Of a stretch of DNA of 64,000 nucleotides, positions 46,744 through 55,051 are shown one piece after another. The notes under the pieces are model-generated. The model was not told where the DNA came from and did not search any database. It worked only from the letters and a program-made list of their open reading frames with translations. The stretch covers positions 45,049 to 109,048 of the forward strand of contig UBMP01000017.1 of the NCBI GenBank assembly GCA_900466575.1, given 5' to 3'. How positions within the stretch are numbered: position 1 is the stretch's first letter; each line of letters starts with the position of its first letter. Made by a program: the position numbers and the translations under genes. The stretch is from Hyphomicrobiales bacterium. Its GTDB lineage: Bacteria > Pseudomonadota > Alphaproteobacteria > Rhizobiales > Rhizobiaceae.

Positions 46744-47718
46744 TCACTGTTTGAAGACGAACGCGCGTTGCGGGTTCTTCACGAAGAATTTGTCGACCAG
46801 CACCTTGCCGTCGAAGCCTGCATCGTCCGCCTGCTCGCGGAAGCGCGGCAGCCAGCTCTCGAGGATGTAGCCGAGCCCGAGCCCGCCTTCGCCATAGTTG
46901 CGGTACATGGTGCGTCGGGCGATGTCGCCACCCACGACGATCTGATCTTCGTGGCCGTGCCGGATCAGATTGAGAATGCAGTCGATCAGCACGCTTTCAG
47001 GATGGTATTTCACACGACTGATGCCGTCGAAGCACATGAAGACACCCGTTTCTGCGGCCTTGAGGTGCAGCCAATGGTCAGGGTTGCGGTCGACATGGGC
47101 GATGGTCAGCCGCGAGGGGTCGACACCTTCATGCTTGACGATCTTCAGCTGTTCGAGAATGAGCGTTCCGAGTTCGGTATGCGAGTGCAGCGGGCAGCCG
47201 GTTTCCTTGTGCGCGTCGAGCACGGCCCGCACGACCTTGTCTTCAGAGTCCGAGATCGTGTTGTAGCCGGTGCCGAATTTCGCGACACCTCCCTTGAGGT
47301 CCGTGCCGTCCATGCCCTCGGTCAGTTCGCGCACCACATGGTCGCGGATCTCGGCGCGGCTGTGGGCGTCGATCCATTGTTGGAACGTGCCGCCCGTTCC
47401 GGCCATCTGCCCCGGCCACATGATGGCCTTGTTGAAGCCCGCGGTGGCGATGATCTTGATGCCGGTGCGGTCGGAGATCGCCTTCAGCGCGACGGGGTCG
47501 CGGCCGTAATCGATGGCCGTCGCGTCGTAGACAGCCTGCCCTCCTTGCGCCGTGAACAGTTCGACATCCTTGATCGAGGCTTCGAGATCATCGATCATGA
47601 AGTCGTCGATCTTCTTTTCCTTCCAGAGCGGCGGAATGCAGAAGAGGTGATCGTGGGAATAGGTCACGCCCAGTTCGGACGGGGCGATGTCGCCGTTCAA
47701 AGTCCGGATGAATTCCAT
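46744..47718 (-). CDS. Phosphotriesterase-family (COG1735) lactonase-like hydrolase
   Basis: A 324-residue TIM-barrel metal hydrolase of the phosphotriesterase homology family. Ligand candidates are the HxH pair in TYSHDHLFC, the bridging Lys in GVAKFGTGYN, His in GCPLHSHTELG, His in LTIAHVDRNPD and Asp in IVVGGDIARR. Members of this family hydrolyse sugar-acid lactones, including phosphorylated pentono-lactones, so a kinase plus lactonase pathway is plausible. I used the ATG at 47718 (MEFIRTLNGDI), because upstream sequence is the shadow of the permease gene. It sits directly after the second permease and before the creatininase-family gene. Confidence 0.87.
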   Translation of the reverse strand: MEFIRTLNGDIAPSELGVTYSHDHLFCIPPLWKEKKIDDFMIDDLEASIKDVELFTAQGGQAVYDATAIDYGRDPVALKAISDRTGIKIIATAGFNKAIMWPGQMAGTGGTFQQWIDAHSRAEIRDHVVRELTEGMDGTDLKGGVAKFGTGYNTISDSEDKVVRAVLDAHKETGCPLHSHTELGTLILEQLKIVKHEGVDPSRLTIAHVDRNPDHWLHLKAAETGVFMCFDGISRVKYHPESVLIDCILNLIRHGHEDQIVVGGDIARRTMYRNYGEGGLGLGYILESWLPRFREQADDAGFDGKVLVDKFFVKNPQRAFVFKQ

Positions 47719-47719
47719 G

Positions 47720-48673
47720 TCAGCGATCCTTCTTGAGGTTGGCGAGAGCGAGCGCCGCGATGATGATGGCGCCCTGCAGGATGAAGCGCGCGGCCGGCGG
47801 AAGCGACAGCACGTAAAGCAGGCTCTGGAGGAAGAAGAGGATGAGGCTGCCCGCAGCCGCGCCCGCCGGCAGGAAAACACCGCCGGAAAAGAGCGCACCA
47901 CCGATAACGACCGCCGCGATCGTGTCGACGGTGTAGCTGTTGGCAATGCCGATCGAGGCGGTGCCGGTGATCGCGGAAAGCATGATGCCGCCGAGCGTGG
48001 CCATGAGGCTGGCGATAATGAAGGAAAGGATGACCAGCCGGCCTGCAGCGATCCCGCTCAGACGCGCAGCGACTGGGTTCGCGCCGGAAAACAGCATCTT
48101 GCGGCCCGCCAGCGTGTAATGGACGAAGAGCATCAACAGGCTTCCGATGACGGCCCAGATCACGACGGACCACGGGATGACACCGAAAAGCCAGCCTTCG
48201 CTGATCTGCCGGAAGCCCGCAGGGATGGAACCGCGCGGACTACCGCCCGTGTAGACGAGCAGACCGCCGGTGAGGACCAGCGAGGTCGCAAGCGTTGCCA
48301 GGAACGAGGGAATGCGCAGCGTGACCACAAGCAGACCGTTGCACAGGCCGACGAGCAGACCGAGGCCGATGGTCAGCGTGAGCGCCAGCGGCATGTTCGA
48401 CATGTCGCCGGCAAAGGCGCTGGCGAGCACGACATTGGCAAGGCCGGCCGTCGCACCGACGGAGAGGTCGAGCCGCCCCATCATCAGAATGAGCGCCTGG
48501 CCGAGCGCGATGATGCCAAGCGGCGCCGCCTGTCGGGCATTGTCCAGGACCTGTTGCATGGAGACTTTGCCGGACGCCACGAAGAGCACGATCAGAAGCA
48601 GCGCGAGCAGACCCATCGCGCGCAGCGTCGCATGGGCAGGGCGGGCATTCGCCAGAGCGGGTGGCAGCGTCAT
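47720..48673 (-). CDS. CUT2-family ABC transporter permease
   Basis: A 317-residue RbsC-type permease with about 8-10 membrane segments. The family block is LILMMGRLDLSVGATAGLAN, followed by TLRIPSFLATLATSLVLTGG and GTASIGIANSYTVDTIAAVV. It pairs with the other permease of similar size immediately upstream, so this importer uses a permease heterodimer. The start lies one base before the end of that upstream gene's frame. It imports the substrate of the GntR-controlled cluster; the identity is not known. Confidence 0.9.
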   Translation of the reverse strand: MTLPPALANARPAHATLRAMGLLALLLIVLFVASGKVSMQQVLDNARQAAPLGIIALGQALILMMGRLDLSVGATAGLANVVLASAFAGDMSNMPLALTLTIGLGLLVGLCNGLLVVTLRIPSFLATLATSLVLTGGLLVYTGGSPRGSIPAGFRQISEGWLFGVIPWSVVIWAVIGSLLMLFVHYTLAGRKMLFSGANPVAARLSGIAAGRLVILSFIIASLMATLGGIMLSAITGTASIGIANSYTVDTIAAVVIGGALFSGGVFLPAGAAAGSLILFFLQSLLYVLSLPPAARFILQGAIIIAALALANLKKDR

Positions 48674-49612
48674 TCAAGCCTCCCCCGCCTTGCCACGCAT
48701 GAAGAATACGAGCGCCAGCACGAAGATCAGCCCCTTTGCAATGTTCTGGAAATTGGTGTCGAGATCGAGAAGATTGAAGGCATTGTTGACCAGGACCAGC
48801 GAGATGGTGGCGAGGAGGACTCCGATCAGGCTGCCACGCCCACCCTGCAAGGCCACGCCGCCAAGAATGGCTGCGGAGACGGCGTCCAGCGTGTAGGCCT
48901 CGCCGATCAAGGGATCGCCCGAGAGGATCTTGATCGAAACCGCGATGCCCGCGGCAGCGGCGAAGAAACCTGACACGCCATAGACCGCAAGGTCGACCTT
49001 CCAGGCGGAGACGCCATTGACGAAGGCGGCGCGCTGATCAGAACCGAAGGCGTAGATGGAGCGGCCAAAGCGCGTCCAGCCCATGATCACCACAAGCGCG
49101 GCATAGGCTCCGATCGTCAGGAAAAGCGGCATCGCCAGCAGCCGTTCGGAGCCAAAAAGAGCGTCATAGAGTTCGTAATTCACCTCGCCGCCCGGCGAAG
49201 GGAGGATCAGGAGGGTCACGCCCTTCACGATGGCGGCAGTCGCCAGGCCCATGACGAGAGGGTTAATCCGGAAGAGATTGATGCCCGCAGCGTTGAACAG
49301 CCCGCACGCAATTCCGATGACAAGGGTTACCGGAATGGCATACCAGCCGAGCGTGTCGGACGTCAGCGCCACGATCGCGGTGGAGAGGCTGAAAATCGAA
49401 CCCACCGAGAGATCGATGCGGCCAGCGAAAAGAACCATCGCCTCGCCGAGCGCCACGAGCCCGAGCGGCAGAAGCCGCGTGGCGAGATTGGCGAGATTGG
49501 TCTCGGTCACGAAGTTCGGAGACAGGGCTCCCGTGACAACTGCAAGCAGAATGGTCAGGACAAGCGCCGGCAGCGTCAGCAACACGTTGAACTTGAATGA
49601 GCCTTCAAGCAT
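48674..49612 (-). CDS. CUT2-family ABC transporter permease
   Basis: A 312-residue RbsC-type permease. The start at 49612 (MLEGSFKFNVLLTLPALVLT) overlaps the end of the ATPase gene by eight bases, typical of coupled genes; the frame further upstream is antisense-like sequence of the ATPase. Conserved blocks include MVLFAGRIDLSVGSIFSLST, INLFRINPLVMGLATAAIVK and LGGVALQGGRGSLIGVLLAT. It acts with the second permease and the double ATPase. Confidence 0.9.
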   Translation of the reverse strand: MLEGSFKFNVLLTLPALVLTILLAVVTGALSPNFVTETNLANLATRLLPLGLVALGEAMVLFAGRIDLSVGSIFSLSTAIVALTSDTLGWYAIPVTLVIGIACGLFNAAGINLFRINPLVMGLATAAIVKGVTLLILPSPGGEVNYELYDALFGSERLLAMPLFLTIGAYAALVVIMGWTRFGRSIYAFGSDQRAAFVNGVSAWKVDLAVYGVSGFFAAAAGIAVSIKILSGDPLIGEAYTLDAVSAAILGGVALQGGRGSLIGVLLATISLVLVNNAFNLLDLDTNFQNIAKGLIFVLALVFFMRGKAGEA

Positions 49613-51143
49613 GTTCCGCGCCCTCCCTTTCCAGCTGTTCCGCGACAATACCTGCGGAAAGGCGCATGATCTTTTCTTCCGAAAAATCGGCACGCTCGAT
49701 CTGTCCCGTCACCTTGTTCTCGTAAAGCGTCAGAATGCGATCCGACAGGCCGATGAGTTCGAGAAGGTCGGAACTGATGAGAATGACGGACACACCCTGT
49801 TGCGTCAGCTCATTGACGAGATGGTAGATCTCGCTCTTCGACTGGACGTCTATCCCCTTTGTGGGTTCGTGCAGGACAAGCAGCTTGGGACGGCGCGCCA
49901 GCCAGCGGGCGAAAACGACCTTCTGCTGGTTGCCGCCCGATAGCTCACCGACCGGTTGCTCGAGATCGGTTGAACGTATCGAGAAGCGCTTGCGCGCGAC
50001 CTCGCCGAACTCCCGCTCCCGCGCCAGCGGGAGGCCGAAGCGGCTCGCATCGGAAATGGCAAACAGACTCATGTTGATGCGGATCGACAGACCGAGCGCC
50101 AGACCTTCATGCTTGCGGTCGTCCGGGATGCTGGCAATGCCCGCAGCGATTGCGGCAGCGGTGGAGTTGAGCCGCACCGGCTCCCCATCAAGCCGAACCG
50201 TGCCTCCAGCAAACGGCCTCGCACCACAAAGGGCTTCGGCCAGCGGCTTCTGCCCCTGCCCCTCCAAGCCCGCGATACCGAGAATTTCGCCGCGCCGCAC
50301 CGTGAGGCTGATGGGTGGCAACGCGCTGTTGTGCGCCTTCTCGATGGACAGCATCACGTCGGAGGCGTCCAAATCCGGACGCGTCGGGAAGATATTGGAG
50401 AGTTTCCGGCCGACCATTGCCTGGATCAGGTCGTCGCGATCGAACGTGCCGCGCGTGGCCTCGAGTGTCATCTCGCCGTCTTTCAGCACGACGACCCGAT
50501 CGGCGGCATCCATCACTTCGGAAAGACGATGCGAAATGAAAATAACGGAGGTGCCCCGCGCCTTCAGCGTCTTCATCAACTGAAGCACGGTGTCGGCTGC
50601 ATGTGCGGATAACGATGCCGTTGGCTCGTCGAGCACCAGAATGCGGGGGGCCTGCACCAGAGCGCGCGATATTTCCACCATCTGGCGCTCGGCTGCCGAC
50701 AGGGTGCGGCCGAAGCGATGCGGATCGATGGCAAAGCCGAGTTCGGCCAACAGCGCCGCCGCGTCCCCATGCATGCGGCGCTGGCGGAGGAAGCCGAACC
50801 TGTTGCGCGGTTCGCGCCGGAAGTAGATGTTTTCGGCCACGGTCAGGTCCGGCATGATCGCGGTTTCCTGGTGCGCAATGGCTATGCCGCGGCGCACGGC
50901 TTCCGCCGGGCCTGCGGGACGATAGGGCTCGGCCTCGAGTTCTATTTCGCCGCCATCGTAGGACAGGTTGCCGGACAGGATATTCATCAATGTCGATTTG
51001 CCGGCGCCATTCTCGCCCACCAGCGCCAGGACTTCGCCGGCTGCGAGCGAGAACGAGACATTCTTCAACACCGTATTGCGGCCGAACGCCTTCGAGATGC
51101 CGGCAACGGTCATCAATGGCGTTTGCGGGGCTTGGGCGTTCAT
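49605..51143 (-). CDS. CUT2-family ABC importer ATPase (double NBD)
   Basis: A 512-residue RbsA/MglA-type ATPase. NBD1 has Walker A LVGENGAGKSTLM, the signature-like LSAAERQMVEISRAL and Walker B ILVLDEPTASLS. NBD2 has a degenerate Walker A (GIAGLEGQGQKPLAEAL), an intact signature LSGGNQQKVVFA and a Walker B in which the Asp is replaced by His (LLVLHEPTKGID). Only one composite ATP site appears competent. It follows the binding-protein gene after 89 bases, which include a hairpin, and overlaps the first permease. The start at 51143 (MNAQAPQTPLMTVAG) is preceded by GGACATG. Confidence 0.9.
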   Translation of the reverse strand: MNAQAPQTPLMTVAGISKAFGRNTVLKNVSFSLAAGEVLALVGENGAGKSTLMNILSGNLSYDGGEIELEAEPYRPAGPAEAVRRGIAIAHQETAIMPDLTVAENIYFRREPRNRFGFLRQRRMHGDAAALLAELGFAIDPHRFGRTLSAAERQMVEISRALVQAPRILVLDEPTASLSAHAADTVLQLMKTLKARGTSVIFISHRLSEVMDAADRVVVLKDGEMTLEATRGTFDRDDLIQAMVGRKLSNIFPTRPDLDASDVMLSIEKAHNSALPPISLTVRRGEILGIAGLEGQGQKPLAEALCGARPFAGGTVRLDGEPVRLNSTAAAIAAGIASIPDDRKHEGLALGLSIRINMSLFAISDASRFGLPLAREREFGEVARKRFSIRSTDLEQPVGELSGGNQQKVVFARWLARRPKLLVLHEPTKGIDVQSKSEIYHLVNELTQQGVSVILISSDLLELIGLSDRILTLYENKVTGQIERADFSEEKIMRLSAGIVAEQLEREGAEHA

Positions 51144-51170
51144 GAAGACATGTCCTTTTCAGTCTACCTG

Positions 51171-51211
51171 CCGAGCGGCCTCATCCTTCTAAAGAGACGA
51201 AGCCGCTCCGG
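51171..51211 (-). other. Intra-operon hairpin between binding protein and ATPase genes
   Basis: CCGGAGCGGC and GCCGCTCGG (leftward strand) can pair around a 22-base loop between the two genes. Such stems after binding-protein genes often stabilise the upstream message or reduce readthrough, giving more binding protein than transporter. No T run follows. Confidence 0.5.
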
Positions 51212-51232
51212 CGTTCTTCAGGCGATTTGCGA

Positions 51233-52228
51233 TCAGTCCTTGAAGGCTGCGCGAACCTGATCGTCGGTCAGACGTGTATTGACCCAGAAGCTGTCGGAAA
51301 GATCTTCGCGGACCAGCTTCTTGACATTGCTGTCGTCGATGACCGGCGGCGGGAAGATGGTATCCTTCTTGACCTGTTCGCCCTTGAGCAGCTTGAGGGC
51401 GACAAGAAGCGATTCCGAGCCGAGCCAGGTCGGCTTGGAAGGCGCGACGGATGTGAAGCCCTGATCTTCAAGCTTCACCCAGCGCTTCAGATAGCCGTTA
51501 TTGTCCTCGCCGGTCATGGGCACGAGTTTCCTCTGTGCAGCGGTGAAGGCGTCGATAGCGCCGAGCGTCATGGCGCCGCCTTGCGACCAGATGCCGTCGA
51601 TTTCCGGATTGGCGGCCAGAAGGTTGGAAACGGCTACCTTCGCCTGCGCGTAATCCCAGGAGGCATCAACAGCGCTGACGATCTTGATGTCAGGATAGGC
51701 CTTGAACACGTCCTTGGCGCCGGCCCAGCGGTCGTCGCTCGCCGAAATTCCAGCGATGCCGTTGAGAGCGATGATCTTGCCCTTGCCGTTCAACTTCTTC
51801 GCAAGCCATTCCGCACCGGCCTTGCCGAAATCCTCGTCGTTGACGGTGACGAGGGCGTCATAGTCCGCGGACTTGATCTTGGAGGCGAGCAATACGACCT
51901 TGATGCCCTTCGCGCGGGCCTTCTTGACGGCCGGAATGACGGCGGTCGGCGAGATCGGCGTGATGATGATGGCATTCACGCCCTTGGTAATGAGGTCTTC
52001 GATATTGGCGACCTGTTTATCGGCCTTGAGCTCGGATTCGGTATAGGCCACGTCGACCGTGTCCTTGTGCTTCTCCGCCTCGGCCTGGAACTCCTTGTAG
52101 AGCTGGACGGACCAGGAGTTGCCACCGAAATAGATATCGTAGCCGATCTTGTACTTCTCGGCCGCAGCGGCTGGTGCCGCCAACCCGAGCGTAATGGCTG
52201 CCGCCATCAATGCGTTCTTCAGGTTCAT
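51233..52228 (-). CDS. Periplasmic sugar-type binding protein of CUT2 ABC importer
   Basis: A 331-residue RbsB-like binding protein. The start at 52228 gives a signal peptide (MNLKNALMAAAITLGLAAPA, cleavage after AAAA-EK) and AGGGGAA is close upstream; the frame's earlier start lies in the operator. The mature protein opens YKIGYDIYFGGNSWSVQLYK, with later GVNAIIITPISPTAVIP and LNGIAGISASDDRWAGAKD, as in ribose/allose-type binders. It is the first gene of a seven-gene leftward operon ending in the GntR regulator, with operator B overlapping its promoter. Confidence 0.9.
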   Translation of the reverse strand: MNLKNALMAAAITLGLAAPAAAAEKYKIGYDIYFGGNSWSVQLYKEFQAEAEKHKDTVDVAYTESELKADKQVANIEDLITKGVNAIIITPISPTAVIPAVKKARAKGIKVVLLASKIKSADYDALVTVNDEDFGKAGAEWLAKKLNGKGKIIALNGIAGISASDDRWAGAKDVFKAYPDIKIVSAVDASWDYAQAKVAVSNLLAANPEIDGIWSQGGAMTLGAIDAFTAAQRKLVPMTGEDNNGYLKRWVKLEDQGFTSVAPSKPTWLGSESLLVALKLLKGEQVKKDTIFPPPVIDDSNVKKLVREDLSDSFWVNTRLTDDQVRAAFKD

Positions 52229-52271
52229 TTTGGTTCCCCTAGTTGCCTGAGCCGTAAATGACAGGCTCATG

Positions 52272-52301
52272 TTAACTTGACTCTACATGTAGTCAAGTTA
52301 A
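52272..52301. promoter_or_regulatory. Probable GntR operator B, TTAACTTGACT-N8-AGTCAAGTTAA
   Basis: This is the best of the three sites: a perfect 11-bp inverted repeat with an 8-base spacer, 44 bases upstream of the binding-protein start. On the leftward strand the second half contains TTGACT, which can serve as the -35 with AACATG 17 bases later, so bound regulator would block it. Confidence 0.85.
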
Positions 52302-52393
52302 ATCTGGGGCTGCTTCTGAGAGGTTCACAATGCCATGTGGGCCGGCGACCAACGGGCGTTCCAGCGCACCGGTTCCGGGCGCCAGCGCCTGCT

Positions 52394-53584
52394 TCAGCGT
52401 TTCGCCACCGCGTCGACCGCCTGCCTGACCCAATCGAGACGTTTGGCGGGAATGAGACCGTAGTTGTAGAAATTGATGCCGTCCGCGCCGCCTTCGATTG
52501 CCGCTTTGGCACGGGCCGCAAGTTCATCCGCTGAATGGACCTCTGGGTAGAATACCCGGTAGCCGGCACCGAGATATTTATCGGGGCCGAGTGCGGCGCG
52601 ACCTGCCTGCATCAGAGCCTTTGTCTCATCCGGCGGCATAAAGTAACAGCAGAGAATTGCTCCATCGCAGACCTTACCCACCGCCTCCAGATCGACACCG
52701 CCGAGCCAGCCGTCCTTGAGATCGATCAGCACGATCTTGGTTGCCGGATCGGCATTGCTCTTGATCTCGCGGATGAGGCTTGTCACCGGTTCGGTCCGCC
52801 ATTGCAGGAATTCATAGAGCTCGGGCCATGCCTTGAAAGCTTGAAGACCGGCGGCGGGGAAATCCGGAAACTGCTTGGCAGGGACTTCGCGTTCGCACAT
52901 CTCCGCGATAAAGCCCGCGACCGTCTTTTTTGCGGCCTCGAAAGGAACGCCCTTGGCGGAAGCCCGCGCCGAGCAATGGTCGCAAAAGCAGAGCGACAGG
53001 AGGAAATCATCTTCCTCATTCATGCCAACGCCGTCTTTCTCATGATGATACTCATGCGCAAAGCCCATAAAATTGGGGCTTTCGAGTTCCAGCATGTCGG
53101 GCTTGTAGTGCGTGGTCACATCCTTGACCAGCGTGATGACGTAGTCACGCGCCTCAGGGCTGGATGGGCAAAGGTTGTAATAGTTCGGGTTCCCGAAGGC
53201 GTTGCGCGTCACGTGGTCGGGATGAAGCGTGCCGAGGCGGGTATTGTGCAGGCAGACTGTCCAGCAGGAGACCTTCATTCCACCCCGGTCGCGCTCATCA
53301 ACCAGCGCTCTCAACATGTCGCCGCGCTCCGAGACGTTTTGCGCCTCCAGAGGCTGAATATGCTTGCCGGCCCACAGGCTTCGATCCGGCTTGAAATAGA
53401 CCGTGCCATCTTCCGGAAAATATGCCTTCTGGCTTGGACTGCGGGGCTGGAGAAAACGGCCGGCGTGATACGAGGTTGCGAGGCTGATCGTATTGAGGCC
53501 GGCGCGATCACGCAGATCGCCGACGGTGCCGGTCAATCCCTGATCCTGAATGTCCCAAGGATACGTCCACATGGAAAGGTGCAT
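52394..53584 (-). CDS. TIM-barrel, glycoside-hydrolase-like protein of unknown function
   Basis: A 396-residue protein starting MHLSMWTYPWDIQDQGLTGT. I do not recognise a named family with confidence. Features are those of a (beta/alpha)8 glycosidase-like fold: conserved acidic residues in MLELESPNFMGFAHEYHHEK, a CFCDHC Cys cluster near residue 190 that may bind metal, a KIVLIDLKDGWLGGVD strand and a C-terminal barrel part GADGINFYNYGLIP. No signal peptide is present, so it is cytoplasmic. It has its own promoter marked by operator C and lies just after the ABC operon start. A role in breaking down the imported compound, perhaps a glycoside, is inference. Confidence 0.7.
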   Translation of the reverse strand: MHLSMWTYPWDIQDQGLTGTVGDLRDRAGLNTISLATSYHAGRFLQPRSPSQKAYFPEDGTVYFKPDRSLWAGKHIQPLEAQNVSERGDMLRALVDERDRGGMKVSCWTVCLHNTRLGTLHPDHVTRNAFGNPNYYNLCPSSPEARDYVITLVKDVTTHYKPDMLELESPNFMGFAHEYHHEKDGVGMNEEDDFLLSLCFCDHCSARASAKGVPFEAAKKTVAGFIAEMCEREVPAKQFPDFPAAGLQAFKAWPELYEFLQWRTEPVTSLIREIKSNADPATKIVLIDLKDGWLGGVDLEAVGKVCDGAILCCYFMPPDETKALMQAGRAALGPDKYLGAGYRVFYPEVHSADELAARAKAAIEGGADGINFYNYGLIPAKRLDWVRQAVDAVAKR

Positions 53585-53620
53585 TGCGAATACCTATTGT
53601 TGAAATTCGCATTCACACTA

Positions 53621-53644
53621 ACTTGTCCATATTTGTAGTCAAGC
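53621..53644. promoter_or_regulatory. Probable GntR operator C, ACTTGTCC-N8-AGTCAAGC
   Basis: This copy has one good half (AGTCAAG) and one weaker half with the same 24-base layout as sites A and B. It lies 37 bases before the TIM-barrel gene start, again with TTGACT in position to be a leftward -35. Confidence 0.65.
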
Positions 53645-53692
53645 TGTCAGGGCTGCCAAGCAGCAGAAAGAGAGCTTCGAGGAAGGGTCGCC

Positions 53693-55051
53693 TCATCCCG
53701 GAACGAAGACGCTGAATTCCGCACCGCCTCCCGGGCGATTTGTCGCCTCGATGCGTCCGCCGTGGTCTTCGATGATGGTGAAGCTGATCCAGAGCCCGAG
53801 CCCGGTTCCCTCGCCTATCGTCTTGGTGGTGAAGAAGGGCTCGAAAATCTTGCCAAGATTTTCCTGCGCAATACCCGGACCGTTGTCGCGGATCGTCACC
53901 TCGGCGCCCGTCTTGTCTTTCTTCAGAGCAATTTCGACCAGGGCATCAGGACGATCGGAAACCGCATCGAGCGCATTGTCGATCAGATTGACGAAGACCT
54001 GGTGCAATTGTCCTTCGTCCGCATTGGCAAGCGTAACCGGAACCGTATCAAAGACGATCTGCGCCGAGGCATTCTTGGATTTCACTGCCAACTGCACCGA
54101 ATTGCGCAAGAGCCGCTCGAGATCGACGGGCTGGCGCTCTCCTGCGCGGGTGAAGGAAAGGCGACGCAGGTTCTTGACGATATCGCTGACCCGGCTCGCG
54201 CCCTCGATCGTGCCATCCAGCAGCGGGTCGATATCGGCGAGAATGGCGTCGATCTTCAGTTCCCGACGCAGCTTCTCCGCCTCATCCTCCGCCGCGCCGC
54301 CATGCAGCGCATCGAGATAGCGCACGAGGTTCTTCCGGTAGCGGTCGAGCGTGTAGATATTGGCATAGACGAAGCTGATCGGGTTGTTCAGTTCATGCGC
54401 GACGCCTGCGACGAGGCGGCCGAGGCTTGCCATCTTCTCCTGCTCGATGAGCCGCCGCTGCGCCGTCTGCAATTCGCGATGCGCCTCGTGCAGCGCCTGA
54501 TAGGCGCGACGAAGCTCGCTGATCGGGCGGCCGGTCAAAACGGCGCCGAATTGCCTGGATGAACCGTCCGCGAGCTTGGTTGAGCGCAGCGCCAGGCATT
54601 CCTCGCTGCCATCGGGGCGCAGGAAGCAGATATCGGCCTCGACGAGCCGCCCGCCCTGCCCGGCGCCGACGATCCGACGCGCCTCCGGGTGGTCTTCCGG
54701 CTTCACATAGTCGAAGACGCTGGAACCGATGACGGCGCTTTCGGTCCTGCCAACGAGATTGAGGAAGGCCGGGTTCACCTTCTTGATGGTGCCGTTGCTG
54801 GAGCAGACGATGAGAATATCCGACACCGAGGCGAAGACGCTGGAAATGAAGGACTGCGCCTCTTCGAGATCGGCATTCTTCCGCTCGAGATCGGCCTCGT
54901 TGCGCAGCAGTTCGGCATAGACCTCGTCCATACGGTGGATGACATCCACCCAGAGCGATTCCCCCGCATCGTCGAGCGACGGAATGGCGGGCACGCTGAC
55001 CTTGCTGATCAGCGCCATGTCTTCGGGATGTCCTTCAATCGGTCTCGTCAT
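53693..55051 (-). CDS. hupT: Hydrogenase-linked sensor histidine kinase (HupT/HoxJ-like)
   Basis: A 452-residue soluble kinase. A PAS domain (about 70-175, ISSVFASVSDILIVCSSNG) is followed by a short coiled coil and the H-box GRLVAGVAHELNNPISFVY with the phospho-accepting His. N, G1 and G2 boxes are VFVNLIDNALDAV, DNGPGIAQ and GEGTGLGLWI. No membrane helix is seen. It overlaps the preceding response-regulator gene by 17 bases. HupT and HoxJ take their signal from the regulatory hydrogenase HupUV/HoxBC, which would lie outside this window. I assign it by context with hoxA and the hyp genes. Confidence 0.85.
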   Translation of the reverse strand: MTRPIEGHPEDMALISKVSVPAIPSLDDAGESLWVDVIHRMDEVYAELLRNEADLERKNADLEEAQSFISSVFASVSDILIVCSSNGTIKKVNPAFLNLVGRTESAVIGSSVFDYVKPEDHPEARRIVGAGQGGRLVEADICFLRPDGSEECLALRSTKLADGSSRQFGAVLTGRPISELRRAYQALHEAHRELQTAQRRLIEQEKMASLGRLVAGVAHELNNPISFVYANIYTLDRYRKNLVRYLDALHGGAAEDEAEKLRRELKIDAILADIDPLLDGTIEGASRVSDIVKNLRRLSFTRAGERQPVDLERLLRNSVQLAVKSKNASAQIVFDTVPVTLANADEGQLHQVFVNLIDNALDAVSDRPDALVEIALKKDKTGAEVTIRDNGPGIAQENLGKIFEPFFTTKTIGEGTGLGLWISFTIIEDHGGRIEATNRPGGGAEFSVFVPG

